DNA from: Durusdinium trenchii
Taxonomy: Eukaryota > Sar > Dinophyceae > Suessiales > Symbiodiniaceae
Reading direction: 5' to 3'
Assembly (NCBI GenBank): GCA_963970005.1
Contig: CAXAMN010023362.1
Location: 703,836 to 767,835, forward strand
Length of the DNA: 64,000 nt
Part shown: one piece after another, positions 30,349 through 41,566 of the stretch
Numbering within the stretch: the stretch's first letter is position 1
How the letters are laid out: each line of letters begins with the position of its first letter
The notes under the pieces: model-generated
What the model saw: the letters and a program-made list of their open reading frames with translations, nothing else
Databases searched by the model: none
What the model was told of the DNA's origin: nothing
Program-made: the position numbers and the translations under genes

Positions 30349-31417
30349 TCTGGCCTCTGTGCCAGCCCAGGCTGTACAGGAGACCCCGTTCTCTGTTCCC
30401 CTTGTCTGGACACAACCAGAGCGGACGGAGTAGGCTTGCGCCATAGCTACGCCAAAACTTGCTGAAATATATGAAACCAAGCAGGCAGTCGTCAGGTGTC
30501 CACAGCGGACGAGAGTAGGCAGCCCTCGGGCAAGCCATAACGTGGCCGCAGCGGCCGAAGTTCCTTCAAGCCTGACTGGGGCCTGCCGGGAACTTAGTTT
30601 GATTTGAGACGCTGCACCCCCTCCTCCTCCCGTCCCTTTTCAACCCATCCCACCCTCATCTTTTTCGCTCTTTGGGATGTCCCTGGGCGCAACACCCAGG
30701 CACGCCCCTCTCCATGGTGTGTTCCTGGGAGCACCTGTCCCGAGCCCCGATCCCCCTTCTTCCCTTCTCTTTCTCTTCTCTTTCTCTTTCTCTTTCTCTT
30801 TCTCTTATTTTCTCTGTCTCTGAGTCCGGAGGAGGAGGCTCTACAAAACTTGCAATGAAAGGATCAACCCCTACACACACTCTCTCTCTCTCTTTCCCTT
30901 CTCTTCCCTCTCCCTTTCTTTGTTGCTTGGGTGTCCCTGGACGCTTCCGTCATAGCTGGGATGCCCTCTCATCTTGTCTTGGCGTGCCCTTGGACGCATG
31001 AATCGTAGCTGGGAACACCATCGTTTCTGTTCCTCTTCTTTTCCTCTTTCCTTTCTTCTTTCCCTTCCCCTCCTTCTTCGTGCGCAGCGTGCTCTAAAAG
31101 CAAACTAGGCATTTACAACAGGTGCCGCAATGAGTTTCCTCCTTTTCTTTCATGCCCTTTCTGTCTCCATGTCCTGTCATCCTAACCCTTTTCTTCTCTT
31201 GCTCGCACTTCTGCCCGGACCTTAGTCTGTGCACATACACGCACGTGCGTTCCACACCAAACTAGGTTCAGGTGCCCCAGGTTTGGTTCATTGGTTGTCC
31301 CTCTTCACTAGATTTCCCTTCATCGGCAACGACATACACTCTTTTGTCCGTCTCGTGTCTTTCATGTTCATCTGTCCCTTTTGCACGCACATGTGCTCGC
31401 ATAACCGTATAACCCCC
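30349..31417. other. Pyrimidine-rich spacer
   Basis: Holds TTTCTC repeats at about 30765-30820, CT repeats at about 30880-30895 and other T/C-rich tracts. Small frames follow this bias. No gene is seen. Confidence 0.5.
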
Positions 31418-31846
31418 TTTCCAAGCAGGATGGGGGCGCCTCCTGTCCGGGCAGGATGGCACACATACCTAGCAGCGGCCACCGCACCTGGAGCAGAGAT
31501 AGGGCACAGGCCAACGAAGACACCTATCTCTTGCTTGAGATATCGACGGGAGTCGTCCTATCGACGTACCTGCAACTGTGTGTGGTGCTGAGTAACCACA
31601 TCCCACTCTAGAGCTCAGGCTGGTGATTCAGGGGTCGGCAGATGCGCATTATAGGGCTAATGCACTTGTCCCTTGGAACTTGCTTCTTGTACTTTGCTTT
31701 GGAGGCTTCACGGAGGTCACATACCGCTTTGGTTGGACGCCGCTCCATTTACACTTTCAGGTTTCATCTTACCTGGATTCTTAGGTTTTTTACTTAGGCT
31801 GGCGTGTGGCAAACCGCAATCGTGTCAGCACGCACTATCTTGAGTG
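31418..31846 (+). repeat. Dispersed repeat R2, copy B
   Basis: Second copy of R2. It has about 50 extra bases after TTTCCAAGCAGG, an uninterrupted middle and a perfect 9-bp hairpin (AGAGATAGG / CCTATCTCT) at about 31495-31531. The distal ends of copies A and B are exactly 1500 bases apart. Confidence 0.8.
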
Positions 31847-32615
31847 GTGTGTTTTGTGATGGGCGGAGTGCAATGTGCAAAACACTTGACTTGGCAAAAC
31901 TGTTTACAAACATCTGCATGGAGGACCAACTGAACCTTTTGCAAAGAGCCCTGTATACAATGCAGATTTCAGCTCTACAGCTCTCGTCTCAACAAAGGCA
32001 CCCTCGGTGTCCAAGCCATGACCTTCGAAAGCGTCCCTAGCGTCCCCGCCGCGCCGCCGCCTCTTCCAAACTCTTCTCTGGCAAACCTTCAGCTACTCGC
32101 TTCCGTGCACGACTCCTGGTCCCACTTGCTTTGGTCATTCCTGATTCCTATTTTTGCTGACCTTGATTCTGTGTGGAGTGCCCTGTTGAACTACGAAAGC
32201 ATCCCTGAATGTGGGGGTGTAGTGACGTGATTAGTCATACCATTCACTTCACTGGCCAAGCAAACTTTGCACTCAACTCCTTGGCCGGCTCAAGCCTGAG
32301 TAGAGACTGGCTCTGACTAAGTCATTTCGGCACTGCGTCTGACAGGTTGGCAGCGCTACTGAGATTGTCGCTAGGCTTAGGTTTGGCGGCTCGGTTTGCG
32401 CCAACACTCTTCGGCCTGGGCCGAAACGCATTAGTAAATTGACATACAACATAATGATTTGTTTCCATGGGCCACAGGTTGCTTGGTCTAGAGCCAGCTA
32501 CAGCTTCAATAAAGTCATTCTGCCACTGCCAGAGCCACACATTTGGATAGTAAATTGTAGCGAACATGTGCACGCGTTGGTGTACAGGCATGTCAACCTC
32601 GATCTAAGGGTGGCA
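31847..32615. other. No supported gene
   Basis: Short frames such as 31804-32040 (plus) and 32322-32591 (minus) are open but have no motif and no splice-site support. Confidence 0.35.
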
Positions 32616-33255
32616 TCAGGCCCAAGGCGTAGTTGGAAAAATATGTTGTGCGTTTGTGCGTATGCGCTTTAAGTATGCCGCATCACCTATTGGCAGCATG
32701 TGTGCTTCCAGCTGACTAGTTGAAGGACTTAGAAGAACAAGCATTCCTGCCTGCCACGTCCCATGTTGGATTTGCTGCCTGATCGTTCCCGCCTGCTCAC
32801 AGAGACAACAAGATGAGTAGCAGCAAGTGCGACCCTGCAACACAGCAAGCTTGAGCCGCACTGAAGGGGATTCGAGGCAAGATTCACATAAAACGTGACA
32901 TGCTTCTGATAAAGACCTGAGCCCAAATTGAACAAGGACCAAGCTTTAAACTGTGAACCACGGCGGGTGGCACGGCACATTCCACCAGGGAAACAAACGA
33001 AAAGAATCAAACACCTCCCAAACCAAACAAAAAAAGCGAAGACCTCCTGAGAACCAACACCATTGGCTTGTTTCGCGCAACAGTCCAACTGTCATCATCA
33101 ACAGTCCTGTCCAATATCGCCAATTGGAAAAACCTGCTCGCACGTGGCCTTCGGCGCTGCAAGGATTTCGATCGCCTTCGGGACCTAGAGCGCTCGCAGC
33201 CTGTGCCAGATGTGGCCAGGACCATCGCTCATGGCACCACTCGAGTCATCCATGA
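32616..33255. other. Region with competing open frames
   Basis: The minus strand (33007-33225, basic: RSRSRRRSKSLQRRRP) and the plus strand (33068-33300: VLSNIANWKNLLARGLRR) are both open with plausible composition. One may be a real exon, but the strand cannot be decided by eye. The stretch 33256-33590 contains a TA run near 33355 and no gene. Confidence 0.3.
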
Positions 33256-33590
33256 TCATCAATCTACAAAAAACATCATTCTGTCCGTTGTATGCGCCAC
33301 ACAACGCATATGCATGTGTATATCTACTTCTATACCGCAACATTTATTTGGGTATATATATATATTATAAACATGCATAAACACTTCTATGGTGACACAC
33401 CTCGCCGAACCTTCGACTTTGGGCTAAATGCAATTGGTTGGTTTTGTAACGGTCCACACCCTAGCTCACCCCCTCAACTGCAGGGTTGGGGTAGTGGCCC
33501 ACATGTCCGCCTAGTGTTGGGCCCGATGCATGAGGATGCGTCATGGCCACTCACTTGACCATACCAGCCCTCAATCAAAATGGCAGCAAT

Positions 33591-33616
33591 GCCAGCAGCA
33601 GCAGCAGCAGCAGCAT
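33591..33616 (+). repeat. CAG trinucleotide repeat
   Basis: About eight CAG units, encoding poly-Gln or poly-Ser depending on frame. No surrounding gene is established. Confidence 0.9.
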
Positions 33617-33965
33617 CAAGAGCAGGTCCGTGTGAAGGTTTTAGAGCGGACACAAGGGACTTGGAAACTTGGCGTCAGCTGTGCAAACCGCCGCCTTCAC
33701 ATCCTCCAGATTCTAAGGCCGTCTACTCGAGGCGAGATCGGTGAGACATCGTATCTCAGCGGGACCGAAGTCAGTAGACTGGGATATGTGAGCATTGCCA
33801 ATCACAATGCAATGTGCACACGCGCATATCATATCTCCCACTGCATGCACATATATACATATAGAGAGAGAGAGAGGGGGAATAAAATGAACACCCTGCC
33901 AGATGAGAAGCAGTACGTGTGCCTGCCAGGATATTCACCCAGCGTGCTCTCAGGAAAAAATAATC

Positions 33966-34137
33966 CACCAACAGGTTCCGAAGGTTTCGGGGCAGGTTCC
34001 GGAGAAGGTTCCGAAGGAGGCGCTGGAGCAGGTTCCGCGGAGCAAGTTCCGCAGCAGGTTTCGGAGGAAGGTTCCGAACAAAAGGTTCGGGGGAAGGTTC
34101 CGGGGGAAGGTTTCGGAGAAAGGTCCAAGGGGGGCGG
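33966..34137 (+). repeat. GGTTCCGRAGSA minisatellite, plus orientation
   Basis: About 14 degenerate units near 12 bases long with the core GGTTCCG. All three plus frames stay open, giving Gly/Ser/Glu, Phe/Arg or Val/Pro/Lys repeats. A reverse-orientation array of the same unit lies at 35350-35456. Confidence 0.9.
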
Positions 34138-35349
34138 GGCGTTGAACAAGGCAGTGTTACACCTTCAATGGTTCTTCTTTGCTTTTTCAGGGTTGGATTC
34201 TTCACACTCAGCATAAAGGCAATCTGTTCCTTCCCAAACCTGCATCCATGTGCAATCGAAAAGCACGCCTCTTGGCTTGGCTTTAGCGTTTGATGCTTGA
34301 GTGTTTCTACTTGTTTTCGAGTTCAGTTCCCTGTGCATTTGCGCTATACCTTTGCACGTTGCTGTCCAGTGTAAGAAACCGCATAGCTCTCGATTTTGCT
34401 CTTGAACTGAGCGGCCATGCATGTGCTGACTTAGTAATGGCAACATTTGGCATCTGTCAATAAATTTGCTTGCGCAAGTTTGTTAACAAATTGCATGTGC
34501 TTTTTAGACATTACTGCTTTCAACCGTGACCCAATAATTGCATCTCAACGCAACAGCGTGTTAGCGCGCTAGCGTGATCTATGCCAGCATGACAATATGT
34601 CAGCATGACACCCTCACAACGTCCAGGGGGTGACACCACGCCGGCATATCAGCGTAACAATGACAATCAAAACAGCGTGCTTCGGCACCTGCTCCTAGAC
34701 CTGCTCCGATCTCCGAGGTCTTCACTATGGCTCAAGACCCCTAAGCTTCACCGTTGAGGGAAAATGTAAATGGCCCACATGAGACATGATACAGCCTTCA
34801 TCTGGATCCATTGGTGATTTCTCTTAGGTGATATAGTTCTCGTGTTCATGGAAGAGGTCTTGAATGCGCGCACAATGTATTGCACTTGTGGATGTTCAAG
34901 AAACTTTACAGTACGATTGGTGTTGACCTGAAACGAAATAAATAAATAAATAAATAAAATCTTTGTGGTTTTTGCTCTTCAGATGCATAGGGCGACACGT
35001 GCCCATATTCGGGTTTGCGTGTCGGGTCAAAACAAATAAAGCAGCCAATGAGCTGAGGTATCTTTCCACTTTGAACAAACTGTTGGCAAACAGTGCTAAG
35101 AACGCCCTACCCGTCGGTAGCGTGTTCAAGAGCTGCAAACTGCAAAGCCTACGACAAAGGGCACATGTGCTATGCAAACGTATTGCCGTGTTGGTGTGCT
35201 TGCATAGCTCATCGAAACGGCTCAGATGTTTGAATATTTTTGAACGTGGCATTGTCTGGCAAAGGCACAACAGTTGTTGGTGAACTTGCGACGTTGCCAT
35301 TGCCTAATGGGCGGAACATGCGCAGCTGTTGGGCTCCTTCTTGGGCTTA
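34138..35349. other. No supported gene; ATAA repeat inside
   Basis: Includes an AAAT tetranucleotide run at about 34937-34960. Frames on both strands at about 34900-35290 are open, but neither is convincing. Confidence 0.35.
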
Positions 35350-35456
35350 TCATACTCGGAACCTGCTCCGGAACTTGCTCCAGGGCCTCCGCGGAACTTG
35401 CGCTGGAACCTGCTCCAGAACTTGCTCCGGAGCTTGATCTGCTCCTGCTCCGAAAT
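35350..35456 (-). repeat. GGTTCCGRAGSA minisatellite, reverse orientation
   Basis: Reads GGAACCTGCTCCGGAACTTG on the plus strand, the reverse complement of the unit at 33966-34137. The two arrays could pair as a large imperfect hairpin with a 1.2-kb loop. Confidence 0.85.
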
Positions 35457-36030
35457 CTTTATCGTGGCTGAAGACACCAAACCTTCGCTGTCCTGGAATA
35501 AAGACCAGGGAAAGACAGGCAAGCAGAACGTGGCCATGTCTCTGTCGACGCTTGTGTTCTGTAAAGGGTCTGATACAGGCATTGAAAAAATTCAATGACC
35601 TTCCGAAAACTGCAAACCGCACAACAGATCTTGATCAGATTTCTCTCGATTTTGTGGTCGACGACTAAACTGGCAGCAATAGAGGAAAAAGCAAGCAAGT
35701 ACAGTAACTACAGGGTGATCTGTCAATCTTTATTTTATGAAAGCAAATGTGAAAGCACTATAGTGCCAAATCGACGCCGAGAATTTCCTGAATCCAAAGC
35801 AACAAATTAGTGACTTTTTGCATACACTATGTAAATCAGTGCCCTGCACCTCTATTTCGCTGACCGCGACCGTCTGAAGGTTTGTCAGGATCGCGTTGCT
35901 TTCGCAGCCTGCAAATGCCGTGCAATTCATTCCGTTTGAAGCTTCATTGCTGTTTTGTCTATCTCGTGTCAGGACCTGGCAGCTTTCTGCTTTTCCAGAA
36001 AGTTCCTCAGATTGGAAGACTCTGACTCCT
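35457..36030. other. No decisive gene
   Basis: Two minus frames (35459-35698 and 35350-35622) overlap with equal plausibility; an exon may be present but I cannot choose one. Confidence 0.3.
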
Positions 36031-36264
36031 TCAAATTCTGAGTTCCCTCAAGCTTGTAACACCCTCAGGCCCGAACGCAGCTTTCGCTACTGCTGCACTC
36101 AGATCCACCGGTGGTGGTGGTGGCCTGAGGAAAGTGGTCTGAGACGTGACAGCAGCACAGGCCTGTAATCTTGGTGCTTGGCAGTGGCAGGTCTTGTCCG
36201 CCACTCGACTGTTGGCCTTGCCGCCAGGCTCCCACACAGAAACACAAATTAAAGCTTCATTCAT
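36031..36264 (-). CDS. Candidate exon, unknown protein
   Basis: A minus frame with ACAAVTSQTTFLRPPPPPVD and a helical end (LSAAVAKAAFGPEGVTSL). The composition is plausible for a host exon on the array strand. No acceptor or donor is fixed, and a GGTGGT run makes the Pro tract suspect. Confidence 0.3.
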   Translation of the reverse strand: MNEALICVSVWEPGGKANSRVADKTCHCQAPRLQACAAVTSQTTFLRPPPPPVDLSAAVAKAAFGPEGVTSLRELRI

Positions 36265-37185
36265 ATCCCACCTCTCGAGTTTGATGAGAACCCAAGAGAA
36301 CCATCAGCCTGACAACTTAACAAATCAAAGCAGCACAATATCAACTTCCACGTCGTTCTCTAGTCACTCTATATGCTGTTTTTTGGAAACGGTGTGCCTG
36401 CGAGTGTGCCGGGTTTCCAAGACGCAGGAGTTGCTGCAAGGACCTCGGGCAGGTCGAGAGTGTGCCCAGGTGACAAGTCTGACGCTTGCCACTCCATGTC
36501 TCTTCAATCCAGGGCACGAAGACAAACAACCCATGGAACTCAGGTCAATGAGTCAATGAGTCAATAACAGAGTGACCGAGGCATTTTCCAACCTGTGGTG
36601 GGATTGGAAAACAAGGTGTTTGGACCCCAAGGGTTAGGTTTGAATCGGTTTCCATGCAGTTTGCTTCAATCTGGCAAGCACTCGCTTCAATCTGGCAAGC
36701 ACTCGGCATTCTCTCTACTGCAGCTATCTCTAGCTGTTTCTCAACGCCTCTTTACCCAAGCCGAATCAGCTAGGATCCCAGCATGACAGAGGGGTTGGGC
36801 ACAAGGCCCTACAAACCCCACATTGCCATTGCAGCATCAAACTCTGCGGCCTTTGAACCAAAATAATGCATTCAAAATGCACAAAATCTACAGAAAAAGG
36901 GTCAAAATAAAATAAGCTGCAGAACACCCACACGCCGCGGCTGCATAACACAATCCACTGGAGCAAGCTTTTTCGGCCACACAAAAAAGTGGAGGCACTG
37001 AAAGTATAGCAGGAAGCCTAGCTATCTACAAGGCCAAAAATGCATTGAAATGGCCTAGCAACAAGACAAGCTTCCACTTGATGAGCGTCGCAAGAGTTCT
37101 GCTAATAGGGGACAGCCCTTAGTCTCCACCACAAGAATGTTGAGAACCTCGACTCATCTCCAAACAAGTGCCCACTTGCTTCAAC
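36265..37185. other. No supported gene
   Basis: Contains a short duplicated phrase (CTTCAATCTGGCAAGCACTC at about 36664-36703). Small frames have no motif. Confidence 0.4.
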
Positions 37186-37446
37186 CTAAGCCATTTTCAA
37201 AAAATGCACAACAACATGCAGGCAAAGCAGCACTAGTACCCTTGAACATTCTTCGAGATCCTGTCTGGGAAGGCCTCGTCCATCCTGAGCGCACGAAGTC
37301 TGCTGTTCAGCACCCAGTGCCGCAGTGCTTGAGAATCTCTGAGGAACCAACGCTCTGTCTGCCCAGTATCGTATCGTGTCATCAATCTGAATCAAGTCCA
37401 ACTCCTGCACGGGAGCAAGGAGGGGCTGTGCACATGTTCTGGTCAC
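37186..37446 (-). CDS. Unknown gene at 37.2-38.1 kb, 3' exon
   Basis: A minus frame with QPLLAPVQELDLIQIDDTIR and ADRALVPQRFSSTAALGAE, mixed and non-repetitive. It probably belongs with the two exons upstream. The donor side is uncertain beyond about 37260. Confidence 0.4.
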   Translation of the reverse strand: MTRTCAQPLLAPVQELDLIQIDDTIRYWADRALVPQRFSSTAALGAEQQTSCAQDGRGLPRQDLEECSRVLVLLCLHVVVHFLKMA

Positions 37447-37509
37447 CCAACAGGCTCCTCAATATATGATGCGAGCTTGGGACCGTGCAGCATTTGGCAA
37501 TGGCAAGTT

Positions 37510-37733
37510 CTAAAATGAGAGCATATCTGTGCAAAGCTCAAACGCTGCCCGCATTGCCGCACGGCCACCCTTTTCCACGCACCACTCCTGTTCAAAGACC
37601 AATTTGACAGAAACCAGGAGTTCCCTCTCTGCACGGCGAACATCATCCTTACTTTCACAACACAAGTGAACATGTTCATCAGCCCCGGCGTTATCCGCCA
37701 GCCAATGCCACTTTTTGTGATAATGGTCCATGG
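37510..37733 (-). CDS. Unknown gene at 37.2-38.1 kb, middle exon
   Basis: A clear coding frame: HKKWHWLADNAGADEHVHLC, then KDDVRRAERELLVSVKLVFE, then GGRAAMRAAFELCTDMLS. It starts just after an AATCAG acceptor at about 37735. A very short intron (about 50 bases) would separate it from the next exon upstream. No family is recognised. Confidence 0.5.
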
Positions 37734-37782
37734 CTGATTGGGAACATTATGAAGCTTGGTTGACTGTTTCACCAGTGAAGAC

Positions 37783-38110
37783 CTGCCAACTGAGCAGGGT
37801 GCTGCTGCCTTGGCTAGATCGCAATCAGGTCGAGATCCAGCAGCCTGCGCACGATCAAAAATGCTCTTTGAAAGCATCCAGAATGGCAGCCAAACAAACT
37901 GAGACAGGTGCAACTGCGCTATGCCGTAAATGCTGTGCTCATAGATCTGCTGTGCGCTGAGCGCTGGTTTTCCTATGGCTGCACTCAATGTCCTCTCCGA
38001 GTCCCAGCTCCGATCGCCGATCGCCCGCAATTCTGCGGCGAAGCTTCTGACTTGTGCATCATCTGGCCAACTTCTGAAAACATCCGCAGGCAGCGCCAAT
38101 GCAACAGTGG
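37783..38110 (-). CDS. Unknown gene at 37.2-38.1 kb, 5' exon
   Basis: About 105 codons of convincing sequence: LPADVFRSWPDDAQVRSFAA, RTLSAAIGKPALSAQQIYEH, FVWLPFWMLSKSIFDRAQAA. It ends at a GT or GC donor at 37776-37786. Its hydrophobic patch (FVWLPFWML) is too short to call a membrane segment. The protein family is unknown. Confidence 0.5.
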
Positions 38111-39782
38111 ACGGCTGACACTTCACCCTCAGACGCAATTCTATACGTATATATTATGTGGGCCCTCGGACATTTTGGGTCCCCCTGGAACTTTATAGTT
38201 TCTATGATGTGTTTGCTCACTAGATGTGTTCTTTGCTGTTCATGTATGGTAGTGGTATATAGTGGTTTCACTCGTGTATATATATATATATATTTGTTAT
38301 TTATATGATATGTTCCCCTTCTACTTGGGCAAGTGGTGCAATACACAGATCTGACAGCTTGTTTGCCACGTTCCTTCTGACAACTTTGATATGTTATTCC
38401 TTCTTGTTGTGTATTCAATTATAACACCAACTGTCACTTGTAGAATCGTCCCTTTTATGTTCACATTGACATTGCTTAAATAATAGGAAATATGCTTCAA
38501 TAAATATTAAACACGACAGAAGAACAGGCTATAATAAGGAATCCAAACAATTCCTCATTGCCCCTTGAAGAAAGAGATCCTTTCCAAGAATTTCTGTGAT
38601 AAAAAAAAGTAGCTTGTGCACTGACTTTTTCCTTTCCAAAGATTCTTTTGTTTAAACGTTTTTCTGATGCATCCATATTTTGAATGTGTATTCTTAGTAA
38701 ACGCATGCCTGTATAACATCCTTATTCCTCATGAATATTATGTACCAGGGGCTGCCAAAAATATCTTCATGGAAGACACCTCCATAATTTGTCAAAAAAT
38801 GTCCGGTTATTTAATGGTCATGGTTCTTTACAAAGACAATGGATCTAAACACATCCATGTCAAAGGAACTCATTGTATATAGTTGACTTTGGGAGGCTGA
38901 AAGTTACCCTAAACACAATTTATAATTTACATGGGCTCTACCAATTAGTCAAGCAGGAGCTCGCAATTTCAATCATTGGCTTCCTTTTTTAACAATAGCG
39001 CCGTTCATGAAGGTTATTAAGAATGATTCAAGAACAAAGTGCGATTGCCTTTATTTGTGCTACAATGGTTTGGGCTTCATAGTCACTACAACTTTCCAAA
39101 ATACCTACAATACACCAAAAAGGTATGTATATAGGGGTAGGTAGATTAAATTTTTATATATATATGTGTGTGTGTGATACATCTGTGTGGAATCTGTTGA
39201 GCCTAGGACAACAGGCAGAAAAGAACATGTCCAAAACCAACGCGAAACCAGATAGACTAGGGATGATTTTGGACACGTTTGTTGCATTTGTGTTTTCTCG
39301 CTGTAAATTGTTCCTGCATTGGGGACCAACCAAGTTGTGCCTCGGTGTCAGATCACTGCAAAGAGGAAAGAAAGAAGGAACACGTTTGTTGCAGTTTTTC
39401 AATTTGTATGTATCCTTCACTTTGTATGTTTGCTCAATGCAGCTGCTTCAGCATCTGCATCTACTCTACTCTATAATGCTATTTATATATATATATGGGT
39501 GCGCCATTTGTCTATTGTCTCTTATGGTTTACAGGGAGCCCCGAAACGCACGCGCCCATATATATATATATATAAACATATATATGTTCTCTGCACCAGT
39601 CCCCAAACGAGTGCATTTACTAGTTACTAGTGACAACAATGGTGCTGCCAGTGCGCACAGAGTCCGTCTGAACGCTGCTCGTCTTCAGTCGACTTGAAAT
39701 TAAGTCGGCATGGTTGAATCAAGTTGGATCGAAACAATATGATTTTGAGCATGCAGCTATAAAACTCTCAACTCACGTGAAA
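38111..39782. other. AT-rich spacer
   Basis: Lower GC than the rest, with TA runs at about 38275-38292, 39155-39165, 39488-39500 and 39560-39580. Frames here are short and Ile/Tyr-rich. I see no gene. Confidence 0.5.
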
Positions 39783-39892
39783 TCAGGACCCACTTTGGGG
39801 GCCTTGAAGCCAAGGGTGCTGAAGGATATTGCTGGCATCTGGTCTCTTGCTTGGATCCCCTGCCAGAAGCAGTGTCAGCAAGTCCTTGGAGC
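39783..39892 (-). CDS. Protein kinase gene, last exon (subdomains X-XI)
   Basis: Too short to stand out as an ORF, but the minus strand reads SSKDLLTLLLAGDPSKRPDA and then ILQHPWLQGPQSGS before a stop at 39783. This is the classic LL..DP..R....L.HPW end of a Ser/Thr kinase domain, the part missing from the large kinase exon just upstream. The acceptor is probably the TAAG at about 39893. The exact junction with the 40-kb exon was not resolved. Confidence 0.65.
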
Positions 39893-40046
39893 TTACAAAG
39901 CTCAGTGCAAATCTCTACGCCACAACTTTGGAGCAAGCATTGGTCAACGCCACTGAGGTCATGGCCTTGGCCTCATCTGACAACCTCAAAGAAAAATGAA
40001 ATCCAAAAGGCCGAAAGCTTTTCCCCTCATGAAATGTCCTGAAACC

Positions 40047-40930
40047 TCATGAATGTGGGCCAAGCAGCAATTCGTATGACTCAGGTTTGTAGAATCTGCC
40101 CTGCTCCCTAGCCTCGATGCCAGGGCGAGTCTGCGCGTCATCATGGAAGGGCGGGCTTCGCACCAGCATCACGTAGAGGGTACAACCGAGGCGCCAAATG
40201 TCAGTAGCTACAGTTGGCGCCGCTGTGGGTGAAGCGCCCAGTTCCGGAGGCATATACCTGTCGTAAACAACGCAAGCTCGTTTCTCAGTTGTCTCACTCT
40301 CCTTGATGAAGTCATTGAAGCAGGAGCAACCAAAATCAATGAGCTTCAGGTGTGCGGTGCCACAATCAATACTACCCAGGACCATTGCATTCTCAGGCTT
40401 CACGTCACAATGAATCACTTTGTTGTTGTGCAAGTGCTGCAAGCCTTCCACAAGCTCGCGAAAGAGTGGCTGAGCCTGCTCCTCTGTAAGCACTCGAGCG
40501 CAAACCACATCAAAAAGGTCCTTTCCGGCTAAAAGTTCCATCAAGACGAAGATCGTCGTCTCTGACTCTATAACGCGCTTGTAACTCACTATCCGAGGGT
40601 GCTTTCCAAGCAAAACTCGATGAGCGTAAAGATCATGCATGATCGATCTCCTTTGGCTCGGGTTGCTCATTGTGTACATCTTGAGTGCGAACTCCTCGCC
40701 TGTCTCGAGCTCTTTGCAGCGATATGCGCTATCACGTCCTTCACCAATTTTGTGCCGGGTAGACGTCTCGAAAAGCAGAAGTTTGCCATCCTCGATGGTT
40801 CCGAATGTGATAGTGTCCTGAGAAAGCATGAGTCTGGGGGGGGCATCGCTGTCCCAAACAGTTTGATCCGAGATGCGAGGCAAAAGCCAACATGGGTCTT
40901 GTGGCAAAAGCCTTGCTGCGCCCCTTCGTT
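40047..40930 (-). CDS. Protein kinase gene, catalytic exon
   Basis: Encodes a Ser/Thr protein kinase domain with a glycine loop HKIGEGRDSAYRC, ATP-binding lysine in FALKMY, catalytic loop VIHCDVKPEN (HCD in place of HRD), metal-binding DFGCS, a PPE activation-segment end and TDIWRLGCTLYVML. The order and spacing are those of the CaMK/CDPK-like group. The frame ends at 40047 in LLLGPHS, read-through of an intron; the domain finishes in the exon at 39783-39892. The 5' edge lies after a stop at about 40937, so an AG acceptor close to 40930 is expected. Substrates are unknown. Confidence 0.8.
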
Positions 40931-41012
40931 GTCAAAACGTTTGGTCCCAGTGCCGCTGAAGGCATCCAAACCTGAGCTCAGCAGTGCATGCAATGCTAGG
41001 GGAGCACACTAC

Positions 41013-41186
41013 TTTTACGGAGTCATGGCCAAAATGGGTCCAAATGTCGCGCAAAGTGAGATCTGCAACCGCCGAGAAGCCCTTGATGCAGGTCATCATG
41101 CTAGCCATTTTGGACTTGACATTGTTGGCCTGTCTCATGGCCTCGTTGACACTTCGGACTCTGTGACTGTGACTCTTGGAGCTTTG
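41013..41186 (-). CDS. Protein kinase gene, linker exon
   Basis: The sequence between an AG acceptor (GTAG at 41187) and a GT donor (GTAGTG at 41007-41012) is 58 codons and open in phase 0. It continues the coiled coil of the upstream exon (RSVNEAMRQANNVKSKMASM) into AVADLTLRDIWTHFGHDSVK. It lies between the coiled-coil exon and the kinase exon. Confidence 0.6.
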
Positions 41187-41220
41187 CTACTCTGAAAGAT
41201 CACAGGTTTACGCCTCTTCA

Positions 41221-41384
41221 GCAGCAGCTTGCCACTTTGACACTTCTGCCTGCAATTGATCCGTTGCAGCTCTCTGCTGCTCTGTGACCTCCTCCAAGCG
41301 TGTTGACAATCCTGAAGATGAAAGTGCTGCGGTTTTAGCACTACCTTCATGTTCATTGCGGCTGTCAATGCAAAAAGCTTCTCT
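41221..41384 (-). CDS. Protein kinase gene, coiled-coil exon
   Basis: Reads REAFCIDSRNEHEGSAKTAA and then a strong heptad-like coil, TRLEEVTEQQRAATDQLQAE, ending KWQAAAEE before a GC donor (GCGTAAAC). The GC-AG pairing keeps phase with the next exon. GC donors are known in dinoflagellate introns. Confidence 0.6.
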
Positions 41385-41566
41385 TGAACTCAGTCGGAGA
41401 AGCTTGCATCAAAATAACCTTCCGCGTCCTTGCATGTAGTAACTTAAGGCTTAATCATTGCTATATATAACATTATAGCACCTTATCTTGCGTAACTTAC
41501 CTAGAACTTAGCTACCGGACCTTACCCCTGACTCTATAGGTGTATCATGGTGTATCCTGATTTTAC

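Noticed and set aside
39125..39697. Plus-strand ORF of 190 codons in the AT-rich spacer
   Set aside because: It passes through several TA runs and is rich in Ile/Tyr from them; no motif.
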